Assembly: GCF_025452195.1 (NCBI RefSeq)
Contig: NZ_CP104973.1
Location: 620,001 to 684,000 of the forward strand
Source of the DNA: Phyllobacterium zundukense
Lineage (GTDB): Bacteria; Pseudomonadota; Alphaproteobacteria; Rhizobiales; Rhizobiaceae
Reading direction: 5' to 3'
DNA: 64,000 nt
Made by a program: the position numbers and the translations under genes. Position 1 is the stretch's first letter. Each line of letters begins with the position of its first letter. Shown here one piece after another: positions 28,900 to 37,607 of the stretch. A model generated the notes under the pieces. That model did no database searches. It worked only from the letters and a program-made list of their open reading frames with translations, and was not told where the DNA came from.

Positions 28900-28929
28900 G
28901 CAAGAACGCTCGCATTTGAGCGCTCTTGC
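28900..28929. terminator. Stem-loop downstream of the EF-hand gene, possible terminator
   Basis: GCAAGAACGCTC and GAGCGCTCTTGC form a stem of about 12 bp with one mismatch and a 6-base loop. It lies 28 bases past the stop of the EF-hand gene (minus strand) and about 210 bases upstream of gyrB. No clear T-run follows, so termination is uncertain. Confidence 0.4.
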
Positions 28930-28957
28930 ATTTGCTTTGATCCGACCATGCGGAACC

Positions 28958-29404
28958 CTATTCAATGATCTGGATATCCGTGGTCACAGGGCTTCCAGTA
29001 CCAGATGACCGTTCAATAGGAGACTGCGCGTCGAGGAAGCCCTTCACCTCGCTGTAGGTGAGGCTGCCGTCACGGTTATTGTCGATTTCGGCAAAACTAT
29101 CGATGAAATAGCCAATACCCGCCTTATCTGCGGACGTAAGGGTTACAAGATGCGTCGCAGGATCGGCTGCCCGGTTGAAAAGCCCGCGAATACGGTCGTC
29201 GACACGGTTGAGCATTGTTTCCGGGGTGATGGGTACCGAAGTCTTCTTTGCTGACCGTTCGGACGGAGTAAAAATTTGCCCCATAGATGCCGGCCCATCT
29301 CTTTGCGGTCTCGTCAGCGTAATGGCATCATTTGCGCTTGAAGATCCCGCATGCGAAACAACAGCAAGTAAGGTCGTCACTATCAAAAAACGAAATTTGC
29401 TCAT
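28958..29404 (-). CDS. Small secreted EF-hand protein, copy 1
   Basis: 148 residues with a signal peptide cleaved near SSANDA. One canonical EF-hand loop, DNNRDGSLTYSE (about residues 113-124), offers the Asp/Asn/Asp/backbone/Glu calcium ligands. The stretch before it (IDSFAEID) is the entering helix. It overlaps the stop of the S10 peptidase gene by four bases (ATGA), so the two are translationally coupled. A similar protein follows a second S10 gene at 39346-39717. Calcium binding in the periplasm is likely; the role is unknown. Confidence 0.78.
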   Translation of the reverse strand: MSKFRFLIVTTLLAVVSHAGSSSANDAITLTRPQRDGPASMGQIFTPSERSAKKTSVPITPETMLNRVDDRIRGLFNRAADPATHLVTLTSADKAGIGYFIDSFAEIDNNRDGSLTYSEVKGFLDAQSPIERSSGTGSPVTTDIQIIE

Positions 29405-30489
29405 GGCTTTACCTCCTCTGGAACAGGAGAATTGAACGCTGCAATTATGTTTGCTGGCGGCTGATCATATAGCGCTTTGAGTTCGCCAAGAACCTTATCG
29501 TAATCATCGGTGCTATACGGACCAACTCCGTGCCCGCCCCCATAGGTTTTAACCGGAATACTTGCCGACAATCCAGCATTCTTGATATTGATCTCTGATT
29601 GATGGAACGGGGTATTGAGGTCATAATACCCGTGTTGAATAAGAACCTTAAGCTCCTTGTTGAGTGTCATGCTATACGCCAGATCGGGAATGGTGGTCCG
29701 CCACCGATCCTCGCTTAGAGACAGTCCCGATTTGGGTTCATAATCCCACACGTCGATGATTTTTCCATTGTAGCCAACATATGTCGATTGAGCTTTATAA
29801 CCAATGAAATCCGCTTGGTAGCGTTTAACATATTCATAATTGATATCGGTGCGGTCAAGGGCGGGATCGACTGTTTGCCTGGGAAGGAATTTCCGTCCAT
29901 CGCCGATCTCAAGCTTGCCTTGAGCAGGAGCAAACTTCTCAGCGAACTCACTGCTGTCCATATTCGGGTTGGCGATCCAGGGATTGTCTGCAGCACTATC
30001 GCCCGGTTGAAGGGTTTTGCCTATTCCCGTCAGTTGATAGAGTTTGTTGAGAAAATCTGCTGCTTCGGGTTTTTGGAGATAGGCAGTCCATTTGGACCGG
30101 TCAGGAGTCTTTTGCACGACACCGCTGAATACGCTGGTGTAAAGATCATTAAAAGTGGCTGCAAATGCACGGACATTTGTCAAAAATGCCGTTACGCCAA
30201 ATCCCGGACTCTCAAGCGATTTATCATGAAAAGCCTTAACCATAGTATAGGTAGGCAAAGCGCCGCCGCAAGAGACATAGAAGCCATAGCAGTCGGTTTT
30301 CTCATCTAATATGGGTGAGTTAAGGATGATACCGTTCAGAGCATTTGCGGGCATATCGCCCGGATGTGAACCGTGCCGACGGGTTCCACTTTCGATCAGA
30401 AATCGTGCGATGATGGGAGCGCGAAAACCGCCATAGGATACGCCATAAATATATTTCGGTGAGCTTTGGCGGTTATAAATATCGAGATA

Positions 30490-30495
30490 GCTAGT
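30490..30495. repeat. Target site duplication, left copy (GCTAGT)
   Basis: GCTAGT directly before the left IS end; the identical hexamer follows the right end at 31528. It fits the NCTAGN target reported for IS481. Confidence 0.9.
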
Positions 30496-31527
30496 TGTGA
30501 GCTTTCAATAGGTTGTCCATCCGGTCCAAACCGGGGAGACTGAGGTTGTCGAAGCTTCAGTGACTCTTGGAGGACCGGATGAACATCCACAAGAATGCCC
30601 GTCTTACGCGGTATGGTCGAGAGCGAATTGTGAGCCAGGTCGAGGGCGGGCAGACGCCGCAGGCCGTTGCCGAAGCCGCAGGCGTGTGCCCGCGGACGGT
30701 GCGCAAATGGGTCGATCGGTATCGCCGCGAGGGCTTGAGCGGACTGGAGGATCGTTCGTCGCGACCACATCGCTTGCGCCGGCCGACCCCTGAAGCCATT
30801 GTCGGGACGATTGAGCGGTTACGCCGCCAGCGTTGGACAGGCAAGCAGATCGCTGCCGAGGTCGGCGTCTCGCCGGCAACTGTCAGCCGTGTTCTGCGCC
30901 GGTTGGGCCTCAACAAACTGAGCGCCCTGGATCCCGAACCCGTGCGCCGCTATGAACGGGAACATCCGGGCGAACTCATTCATCTCGACATTAAGAAGCT
31001 TGGCCGTATTGGCTCGGTGGGACACCGCATCACCGGACGGCAAACGGGCGTTGTCAACCGCCATCTGGGCATCGGCTGGGAGTTCGTCCACGTCTGCATT
31101 GATGACGCTTCGCGGGTCGCTTTTGTGCAGGTCATGCCAGATGAGCGCAAAGAGAGCGCCGTTGCCTTCCTGGAGGCTGCCGTCGCCTACTATGCGAAGC
31201 TGGGTATCTGTATCGAGCGCGTGATGACCGACAACGGGTCATGCTACCGGTCAAAGGCTTTCCGCACAGCCTGCAAACGTCTGGGCTTGCGTCAAGTCTT
31301 CACAAGACCATACACGCCTAAGACCAATGGTAAGGCCGAACGCTTCATTCAGACGAGCCTACGCGAATGGGCTTACGCTCGTGCTTACAACAACTCTCAA
31401 GAACGCACGGAGGAGCTGCCGCACTGGCTTCATCGCTACAATTGGCACAGGCCGCACGGCAGTTTAGGATCAAAACCACCTATCAGCCGTCTCGGCCTGG
31501 ATCGGGACAACCTGTTGAGGTTCCACA
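30496..31527 (+). mobile_element. IS481-family insertion sequence, 1032 bp
   Basis: The ends are imperfect inverted repeats that begin TGTG and end CACA: the left TGTGAGCTTTCAATAGGTTG and the right end read in reverse TGTGGAACCTCAACAGGTTG. A perfect 6-bp duplication GCTAGT flanks the element. The single gene covers most of the length. Length, TGT/ACA ends and CTAG-centred target all match the IS481 family. The clean duplication and intact transposase point to a recent insertion. Confidence 0.93.
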
Positions 31528-31532
31528 GCTAG
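30579..31532 (+). CDS. IS481-family transposase
   Basis: 317 residues from the ATG at 30579, behind a strong TTGGAGGACC ribosome binding site. The N-terminal half has two helix-turn-helix segments (AVAEAAGVCPRTVRKWVDRY and QIAAEVGVSPATVSRVLRRL). The DDE core has the first Asp in HLDIKKLGRI, the second in VMTDNGSCYRS, and the Glu in NGKAERFIQT. The last codons cross the right IS end: the stop TAG (31530-31532) is not in the element but in the duplicated target GCTAGT. The gene appears complete and possibly active. Confidence 0.93.
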   Translation: MNIHKNARLTRYGRERIVSQVEGGQTPQAVAEAAGVCPRTVRKWVDRYRREGLSGLEDRSSRPHRLRRPTPEAIVGTIERLRRQRWTGKQIAAEVGVSPATVSRVLRRLGLNKLSALDPEPVRRYEREHPGELIHLDIKKLGRIGSVGHRITGRQTGVVNRHLGIGWEFVHVCIDDASRVAFVQVMPDERKESAVAFLEAAVAYYAKLGICIERVMTDNGSCYRSKAFRTACKRLGLRQVFTRPYTPKTNGKAERFIQTSLREWAYARAYNNSQERTEELPHWLHRYNWHRPHGSLGSKPPISRLGLDRDNLLRFHS

Positions 31533-31533
31533 T
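31528..31533. repeat. Target site duplication, right copy (GCTAGT)
   Basis: Identical to 30490-30495. The TAG within it serves as stop codon of the transposase gene. Confidence 0.9.
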
Positions 31534-32440
31534 TATAAAATTGTACAGAACCTTGGCATCATTATCTACGCCCCAAAAGTCCTTATTTTTACTGGGCGAG
31601 ATCGCCACAGAGTATCCGGTTCCAATCGGGTCAACAAAAACGAGATCCGTTTTATCGAGCAGGGTATTGGGGTTATCCTTAAGCTGTAAGCTTTTTGTTG
31701 CTGATGACGCATCTTCGTCAAAGTCCTTTGGTCCAAGAAAACCGAGATCAAGACCCGCAGAGGCCCCGCCAGGCCCACCGTTAAAAATGAATGTAACAGG
31801 CCGCGTCTCACGCGGCAGATCGTTTCGCGTATATGCAGTATAGAAGATGGCTGATCCCACAACATGGCCAGTGGCAGAAATACTACTATCGCTTCCGACA
31901 ATCAGATGCCCGGCGGTTGCAGTGAATGGGAGGGTAGCCCCCTTCAAGGTGATGGTCTGCTCCTTGAAGGATCGCTGGGCGGCGTTTTCCAATGCATCTG
32001 TCAGATAGCTGAATGAATTATTGGGCCCATAGCTGAGGGAATCATTGGCCCCATAGCTGAGAATGGTGTTTCTGAGATCAGGGGCCGTATGGTGATCCGG
32101 CGAGACCGACGCTGAGTCAGGCGTCTCGAACGTAGAGGTCGTTTCTTGCGAATCGCCCCCGCCGCTGCATGACGCGAGAAAAACCACTGGCAGCAGCCAG
32201 TAAAGGCGAAAAAACATGGTGAATTGGTCTCCCGGTATAAATTCGTTATGAAATCAAAAACTGGAAACAATTTTCTATAATCAGTGTCGGCGGAAATTAT
32301 TGGGGCGTAGAACGCAGCACGAACAAATCCCATCCAATTGATCGCGTCAAGGGGATACGACCGCCATTTGGCTAAAGTATTAGAGCCAATTTGGTAGACA
32401 TCGGATAGTATCAACCCCACATTGGAGCAACGGAGCTCCA

Positions 32441-33820
32441 ATGGATACGATACCGACCGCTTTTGTCCCGCCTGCGCCAGTACCCCGTACCGGTCCGGTC
32501 GGCACATTGCAGCTTATCCGCACCATTTATCGCAATCCGCTGGAGCTGTGGGGCGAGCCTTCGTATAATGAACCCTGGGTTTCCATCGACTGGTCCTTCG
32601 CCCATACGATCATCGCCAATGATCCCGGGCTGATCCGCCATGTACTCGTCGACAATGCGAAGAACTACAAGATGGCGGCGGTACGCCAGCGCATCCTTCG
32701 CCCTATTCTGCGCGATGGATTGCTGACGGCGGAAGGCGATGTGTGGAAGCGTTCGCGCAAGGCGATGGCGCCGGTTTTCACACCGCGACACATCGATGGC
32801 TTCGCGGAAAGCATGAAGCGGACTACCGACGTTTTCGCTGATCGCTACGACGGTCTGACCGGCACGACCGATGTATCGCGCGACATGACCATGCTCACCT
32901 ATGACATTCTTGCGGACACCTTGTTTTCCGGAGAAATCGCCGGTGATCCGGACCAGTTTTCCCATGAGGTCGACCGCCTGTTCGAAACCATGGGCCGTGT
33001 CGATCCCCTCGACCTTCTCGGAGCACCTGCATGGCTGCCGCGCTTCACCCAGATCCGTGGACGCCGCGCTCTCGCCTTCTTCCGCCAGATCGTCGCCAAC
33101 ACGATGGAGATGCGCAAAGCCCGAATGGCAAAGGAAGGTGACAAGGTCCCGAATGATTTCCTCACCCTTCTGCTAAAGGCCGAGGGCCCGCAGGGGCTTT
33201 CGCGCGCCGAGATCGAGGACAATATCATCACCTTCATCGGCGCGGGCCACGAAACCACGGCGCGTGCACTCGGGTGGACACTGTATTTGTTGGCAAAGGC
33301 GCCATGGGAACGCGATCTGGTCGAGCATGAGATCGATACCTTCATGGGTCAGCGCGAGGTCCCGCCGCCGCATCAATGGCTGGACGCCCTGCCCTTCACC
33401 CGCTCGGCATTCGAGGAGGCCATGCGGCTTTATCCACCCGCGCCGTCGATCAATCGCGAACCGATCGAGGACGATCAGTACAAGGATTTGAAGCTTCCAA
33501 AGGGCGCGGCGGTTCTGGTCATGCCGTGGACTGTGCATCGCCACCGGCTTTATTGGGAAAATCCCGAAGCTTTCATGCCGTCGCGCTTTCATCCGGAAAA
33601 TCGCGACAAGATTGATCGGTTCCAATATCTGCCATTCGGAGCCGGGCCGCGTGTCTGCATCGGCGCAAGCTTTGCCCTGCAGGAGGCCATCATCGCTTTG
33701 GCGACCCTGCTCCATCGTTATCGCTTCGATATGGCTGCGGATGTAAAGCCATGGCCCGTGCAGAAACTGACGACACAACCGGACGGCGGATTGCCGATGA
33801 GCGTTACGTCGCGGAGGTAG
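32441..33820 (+). CDS. Cytochrome P450
   Basis: 459 residues. The oxygen-binding I-helix motif is AGHETTARAL, the K-helix ExxR is in EEAMRLYPP, and the heme-thiolate loop is PFGAGPRVCIG with the Cys ligand. It resembles the CYP102-heme-domain/CYP4-like or CYP1xx fatty-acid-hydroxylase-like group found in rhizobia rather than short class I bacterial P450s; that assignment is by general appearance. No redox partner gene is adjacent. A good ribosome binding site (CGGAG) precedes the ATG. Monocistronic, between the S10 locus and a toxin-antitoxin pair. Confidence 0.93.
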   Translation: MDTIPTAFVPPAPVPRTGPVGTLQLIRTIYRNPLELWGEPSYNEPWVSIDWSFAHTIIANDPGLIRHVLVDNAKNYKMAAVRQRILRPILRDGLLTAEGDVWKRSRKAMAPVFTPRHIDGFAESMKRTTDVFADRYDGLTGTTDVSRDMTMLTYDILADTLFSGEIAGDPDQFSHEVDRLFETMGRVDPLDLLGAPAWLPRFTQIRGRRALAFFRQIVANTMEMRKARMAKEGDKVPNDFLTLLLKAEGPQGLSRAEIEDNIITFIGAGHETTARALGWTLYLLAKAPWERDLVEHEIDTFMGQREVPPPHQWLDALPFTRSAFEEAMRLYPPAPSINREPIEDDQYKDLKLPKGAAVLVMPWTVHRHRLYWENPEAFMPSRFHPENRDKIDRFQYLPFGAGPRVCIGASFALQEAIIALATLLHRYRFDMAADVKPWPVQKLTTQPDGGLPMSVTSRR

Positions 33821-33842
33821 TGCCCGCGAGGTTGATGCCGAT

Positions 33843-34019
33843 TATCTCTCCCCTTGTGGGAGAGAAAGTGATTTCAGCATCTTAGCCCTTGCTAAGTGCT
33901 AGAGATCACCAGAGAGGGGATTTGCAATCGTCGTACTACCCCCTCTCTTGGATTTTCCAAGGATTTAGCAAAGAGGCTAAACCCAGGAAAATCCGTTCTC
34001 TCCCACAAGGGGAGAGATA
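33843..34019. repeat. Palindromic intergenic repeat, family A, copy 2
   Basis: A 177-bp element with 24-bp terminal inverted repeats (TATCTCTCCCCTTGTGGGAG and complement). Its right arm (GGATTTTCCAAGGATTTAGC and onward) is the reverse complement of the left part of copy 1 at 11301-11437, so the copies are inverted relative to each other. The left interior (GTGATTTCAGC...) is different from copy 1. It lies after the P450 gene and may act as its terminator. Confidence 0.85.
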
Positions 34020-34089
34020 ACCGGCGGCGCACTACCCTTGATTTCACCAGAAATTTAATATATATTTATTTCCAGTGAAAGGAACTCGC

Positions 34090-34476
34090 ATGCGAACCAG
34101 CGCGCAACATATTGAAGACACCCCAAGCAAGACCGCCGTTGTGTCCAAGGCGCTGCTGCGTTCCGCTGAATTGCTCGGGTTGACCGCCAGGGAGCTGTCA
34201 ACCGTCGTCGGTCTGTCCGAACCCAGCATTTCCCGGCTCAAGCGCAACGAAGGAACTGCCGGCCCGCTCACCGGCAAGAGCTACGAACTCGCACTCCTGT
34301 TCATCCGCCTCTACCGCTCGCTCGATGCCATTGTCGGCGGCGACGATACCGTAGCGCGGCAGTGGATGCGCACTGACAACACCATGCTCGGCGGCAAGCC
34401 GCTCAACCGGATCAAAACCATTGACGGTCTCGCCCATGTCCTCGCCTATCTGGACGCCCGACGCGCTCCGATCTGA
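34090..34476 (+). CDS. Xre/MbcA/ParS-family antitoxin of a RES toxin
   Basis: 128 residues from the ATG at 34090 with AAAGGA ahead; a GTG at 34075 is unlikely. An N-terminal Xre-type helix-turn-helix (LGLTARELSTVVGLSEPSISRLKR) is followed by the C-terminal MbcA/ParS toxin-binding domain that ends in HVLAYLDARR. The protein should neutralise the RES toxin and repress the operon. It overlaps the toxin start by 41 bases. Confidence 0.85.
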   Translation: MRTSAQHIEDTPSKTAVVSKALLRSAELLGLTARELSTVVGLSEPSISRLKRNEGTAGPLTGKSYELALLFIRLYRSLDAIVGGDDTVARQWMRTDNTMLGGKPLNRIKTIDGLAHVLAYLDARRAPI

Positions 34477-35197
34477 ATCGCGATCACTGCATGGCGCATG
34501 CTGGCGTCTGGTTGAAGCGCAGCACCGCGTTTCCACCATGAAGCTGGTCGATACGCTCGATGAGCAGGCTCTGCTTGAAGACGAGCTGGAAGCCACCAAG
34601 CCGCCGCTTCCGCCGGCCTGCGTGCATCTCGATTACCTGCTGGCAACGCCATTTCGCTATGGCCGCTATCCCGGCAGTTCGCGCTTTCGACGTGAAGGTT
34701 ATTCGCCCGGCGTCTTCTACGCCAGCGAGAAAATCGAGACAGCCGTCGCGGAAACCGCCTTCTACCGGCTGCTGTTCTTTGCCGAAAGTCCGGCTACACC
34801 CTGGCCGCGCAACGCGCTGGAGTTCACCGCATTCGAAGCGCGCTATGCCACCACCAGCGCAATCGATCTGACTGCCGTGCCCTTCATCGAGCAGGCGCTG
34901 CGTTGGACGCATCTGACTGATTATTCCGCCTGCCTCGATCTTGCCGACAAGGCGCATGAGGCGGGTATAGACCTCATCCGCTACCAATCCGTGCGCGATC
35001 CACTCGGAGGGATCAACCTTGCGCTGCTTTCATGCGGCTGCTTTGCCCTGCCGAACCCCGTTCGCATGACGACCTGGCGGCTGCATTTCTCCAGCCACGG
35101 CGTCAACGCCATCTGCGACTATCCCGAACGCAGGCTTGGGTTGAGCCGGGAGATTTTTGCCAAGGACCCGCGACTGGCAGAAAAGGGCAGATCATAA
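34436..35197 (+). CDS. RES-domain toxin (NAD+-degrading type)
   Basis: 253 residues from the ATG at 34436 (MSSPIW); a TTG at 34421 is an alternative. The name-giving residues are recognisable: Arg in TPFRYGRY, Glu in the segment YASEKIETAVAETAFY, and Ser in the C-terminal part (LHFSSHG). RES toxins such as MbcT and Res break down NAD+. With ~250 residues it is a longer member, like those of many Proteobacteria. The pair looks complete. Confidence 0.85.
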   Translation: MSSPIWTPDALRSESRSLHGACWRLVEAQHRVSTMKLVDTLDEQALLEDELEATKPPLPPACVHLDYLLATPFRYGRYPGSSRFRREGYSPGVFYASEKIETAVAETAFYRLLFFAESPATPWPRNALEFTAFEARYATTSAIDLTAVPFIEQALRWTHLTDYSACLDLADKAHEAGIDLIRYQSVRDPLGGINLALLSCGCFALPNPVRMTTWRLHFSSHGVNAICDYPERRLGLSREIFAKDPRLAEKGRS

Positions 35198-35210
35198 TTT
35201 CATTTTTGGC

Positions 35211-35263
35211 TTGACAGATTCATAACTGTAGAGCTATGGATTAATTCATAACTCACGGGTTAT
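35211..35263 (+). promoter_or_regulatory. Promoter and ArsR-type operators of the ArsR-SRPBCC operon
   Basis: TTGACA at 35211 and TATGGA at 35235 form a sigma-70-like promoter with an 18-base spacer. Between them CATAACTGTAGAGCTATGG is a loose dyad, and at 35248-35263 ATAAC-tcacgg-GTTAT is an exact one. Dyads over the promoter fit autorepression by the ArsR protein whose start is at 35269. No leader is left between operator and ATG, so translation would start very near the transcript end. Confidence 0.5.
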
Positions 35264-35268
35264 CAATT

Positions 35269-35592
35269 ATGCACGCAACAGCCGATACTATTTTCCGCAC
35301 TCTCGCCGATCCGACACGCCGCGCGATTTTTGAACAGCTGATGCGGCATGGCGAGCAGAACGTGCGGGGATTGACGGAATATTCCGGCATCTCGCAGCCT
35401 GCCGTTTCCAAGCATCTAGGCGTGCTCAAGCTTGCCGGCCTGGTGCGGGATAGGCCGGACGGGCGCCAAACCCACTATAGCGCGGAACCACAAGGTCTCG
35501 CGCCGCTGATCGACTGGATGGGCCTCTACGGCGCGTTCTGGCGTGAGCGGTTCGATCGTCTCGAAGATTTGTTAAACAGGATGGACCAATGA
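35269..35592 (+). CDS. ArsR-family transcriptional regulator
   Basis: 107 residues. Winged helix with the family core LADPTRRAIFEQLMRHGEQ and ISQPAVSKHLGVLKLAGLVRDRPDGRQTHYS. There are no metal-binding cysteines (no CxC), so it is the metal-independent type that is typically paired with an SRPBCC gene. ATGA overlap with that gene. Likely represses its own operon. Confidence 0.9.
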   Translation: MHATADTIFRTLADPTRRAIFEQLMRHGEQNVRGLTEYSGISQPAVSKHLGVLKLAGLVRDRPDGRQTHYSAEPQGLAPLIDWMGLYGAFWRERFDRLEDLLNRMDQ

Positions 35593-36038
35593 CACAACAT
35601 GCTACAGCTACAGCCACGCGTTCCCTCATCGTCGAACGGGAAATGCCGCACGCGCCGGAAAAGGTCTGGCGTGCACTCACCCAGGGCCCGCTCATCGCTG
35701 ACTGGCTCATGAGCAACGACTTCCAGCCTGTCGTCGGTCACCGGTTCAACTTCCGCGCCCCGCCCATGCCGAACTGGAACGGCGTCACCGACTGCGAGGT
35801 CCTGGTGGTAGAACCGCAAGAGCGCCTTGCCTATAGCTGGAGTTCCTCGGGCGATGAAGCGGCAAATGGCGTCAAGACCATCGTTACATTCACGCTAACC
35901 CCGGTGAAAGACGGCACCTTTCTGCGCATGGAGCAATCCGGCTTCGGTCAAAACGACGATGCCAATTATCGCGGCGCGCAATATGGCTGGCAGAAATTCA
36001 TCGGACAGCTTGAGCACGTGGTTGATAAACTCGCCTGA
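35589..36038 (+). CDS. SRPBCC (AHSA1/START-like) domain protein
   Basis: 149 residues. The START-like fold of the AHSA1 group shows as REMPHAPEKVWRALTQGPLIADWLM and the strand pattern VGHRFNFRAP...TLTPVKDGTFLRMEQSGF. These proteins bind hydrophobic ligands in a deep cavity; the ligand is unknown. Genes of this pair (ArsR then SRPBCC) are common in soil bacteria. Translationally coupled to the regulator. Confidence 0.87.
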   Translation: MTQHATATATRSLIVEREMPHAPEKVWRALTQGPLIADWLMSNDFQPVVGHRFNFRAPPMPNWNGVTDCEVLVVEPQERLAYSWSSSGDEAANGVKTIVTFTLTPVKDGTFLRMEQSGFGQNDDANYRGAQYGWQKFIGQLEHVVDKLA

Positions 36039-36058
36039 TATCCAACAGCGCAAAAGCT

Positions 36059-36088
36059 GCGACCATCTCAAACCGATGAGATGGTCGC
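36059..36088. terminator. Bidirectional terminator hairpin
   Basis: A perfect 12-bp stem (GCGACCATCTCA and complement) with a 6-base loop lies between the SRPBCC gene and the convergent fghA gene. There is no long T-run, but the place and stem strength support a terminator for both. Confidence 0.65.
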
Positions 36089-36095
36089 TGGACGT

Positions 36096-36929
36096 TTAAG
36101 ACAGTCTATCAGCGTGCCAGGCGATATGATCGGCCATGAAGGTCGAGATAAAGAAATATGAGTGATCATAGCCGTCGCGCACGTTGAGCGTCAGCGGGAT
36201 GCCGGCTTTGGCACAGGCCTCTTGCAACAGCCAGGGCCGAAGCCCGTCATCAAGAAAGCCGTCGGCCTTGCCTTGGTCGACCAGCAGTTCGGGCACACGG
36301 TGGCCGTCCTCGATCAGCGCCACGCTGTCATAGGCGCGCCATGCCGCTTCATCGTTGCCGAGATATTTCTCGAAGGCCGGGCGTGACCAGCCCGCGACCA
36401 TCGGCCGGGCGATCGGCGCCAAGGCGGACACCGACCTGAAGCGTTCCGGATTTTTCAAGGCCAGGGTGATGGCGCCGTGCCCGCCCATGGAGTGGCCAAA
36501 AATGCTCTGGCGCGTCACGTCGATCGGAAACTGCGCGGCAACCAGTTCAGGAAGTTCATAGGCGATATAGCTCGCCATACGATAGTTCGTCGACCAAGGT
36601 TCCTGAGTGGCATCCAGATAGAAACCGGCACCGCTGCCGAACTGCCAATTGTCCTTTTCGTCGGGGACATTTTCGCCGCGCGGGCTGGTATCCGGGCAGA
36701 TGATGGCAATGCCAAGCTCGGCCGCCACACGGCGGTATTCACCCTTGTCCATGACATTTTGATGGGTACAGGTCAGGCCTGACAGGTACCAGAGCAGCGG
36801 TACCGGATGCTCCTTTGCCTGCGGCGGCAGGAAAACCGCAAAGGTCATGTCGCATTGGCAGACGTCGCTGCGATGGCGATAAACGCCTTGCATTCCTTCG
36901 AAACTCTTGGCGATCGATAGCGTTTCCAT
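36096..36929 (-). CDS. fghA: S-formylglutathione hydrolase
   Basis: 277 residues, esterase-D type. Nucleophile elbow GHSMGGHGA (about residue 146), Asp in the region DQGKADGFLDDGL (about 225) and His in GYDHSYFF (about 260) form the triad. It hydrolyses S-formylglutathione to formate and glutathione, the second step of formaldehyde detoxification. It is the last gene of the operon that starts with adhC. Length and motifs are normal. Confidence 0.95.
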   Translation of the reverse strand: METLSIAKSFEGMQGVYRHRSDVCQCDMTFAVFLPPQAKEHPVPLLWYLSGLTCTHQNVMDKGEYRRVAAELGIAIICPDTSPRGENVPDEKDNWQFGSGAGFYLDATQEPWSTNYRMASYIAYELPELVAAQFPIDVTRQSIFGHSMGGHGAITLALKNPERFRSVSALAPIARPMVAGWSRPAFEKYLGNDEAAWRAYDSVALIEDGHRVPELLVDQGKADGFLDDGLRPWLLQEACAKAGIPLTLNVRDGYDHSYFFISTFMADHIAWHADRLS

Positions 36930-36950
36930 GGATATTCCCGTTTGGTGTTC

Positions 36951-37601
36951 TTACTGGCCGAGCGAAACGATGACATTGACGGCGGCGGCAACGAGCACGG
37001 TGTTGAAGACATATGAGACAATGGCGTGTAGCAGATTAATCTTGCGCATATCTGTACTGGTGATCGCAGTATCCGATGTCTGGGCCGTCATGCCGATGAC
37101 ATATGAGAAATAGAGAAAATCGTAACCGCCGGGCTCCTTGTCGCCCGGGAAGTCGAGCCCGCCGACATGTTTGCGGGACGCCTGCTTCGCACCCCCCGCC
37201 GTCTCGTCCGGCTGCCAGTAAAGGTGGGCATAGTGAATGGCCGCCATCATGTGCACGGTGAACCAGCCGAGCGGCACTGCAGCCAGCGCCAGCGAGAGAT
37301 CAAGCGGATGCGGATCCTCGCCGGAATTGATCAGCACGAACAGCGAGCTGACGGCGACGACGACCGTGCCGAAGGTCACCGCAAAAATGATCCACACGGG
37401 TTCATCGGATTTGGCCGCGTTGCGGTGCAGGTATTCCGGCGTCAATTTCTGGATCTTGATCATGGAGAGAACCAGATAAAGCACGAAGAAGACATTGGCC
37501 GCGACGACGTAGGCGTTGCGTGGCGCGAAGAACAGCGCGAGAGCGAGAGCGACGATCCCGGCAAAGGCGGCAAGATAGAAGGGATTATGCCGCTTCCACA
37601 T
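36951..37601 (-). CDS. DUF1345 family membrane protein
   Basis: 216 residues with five or six membrane helices. The segment VHMMAAIHYAHLYW and the end DFLYFSYVIGMTAQTSDTAI are characteristic of DUF1345. The family's function is not known. It sits inside the formaldehyde operon between the ElaA-like gene and fghA, with short gaps, so it is co-transcribed; a direct role in formaldehyde metabolism is only a guess from position. Confidence 0.85.
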   Translation of the reverse strand: MWKRHNPFYLAAFAGIVALALALFFAPRNAYVVAANVFFVLYLVLSMIKIQKLTPEYLHRNAAKSDEPVWIIFAVTFGTVVVAVSSLFVLINSGEDPHPLDLSLALAAVPLGWFTVHMMAAIHYAHLYWQPDETAGGAKQASRKHVGGLDFPGDKEPGGYDFLYFSYVIGMTAQTSDTAITSTDMRKINLLHAIVSYVFNTVLVAAAVNVIVSLGQ

Positions 37602-37607
37602 CGCGCC

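Larger units (their letters stand above)
29401..32217 (-). pseudogene. S10 family serine carboxypeptidase-like lipoprotein, interrupted by an IS481 element
   Basis: The 5' part (32217 to 31528) and the 3' part (30495 to 29401) are in the same frame. Removing the IS and one copy of the 6-bp target duplication (1038 bases, 346 codons) restores one open frame of 592 codons. The rejoined junction reads FITS-YLDIYNR. The N-terminus has a lipobox (LASC). The active-site segment, right after the insertion, is GVSYGG, with Val where the family has Glu (GESYGG); the Asp (HGYYDLNTP) and His (GGGHGVGPY) of the triad are present. A paralogue at 39729-41645 is intact. The copy here should be inactive while the IS is in place. 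Confidence 0.9.

Noticed and set aside
30396..30770. 124-residue minus-strand frame across the left IS end
   Set aside because: It mixes target gene and IS sequence in a frame other than that of the S10 gene; an artefact of the insertion.
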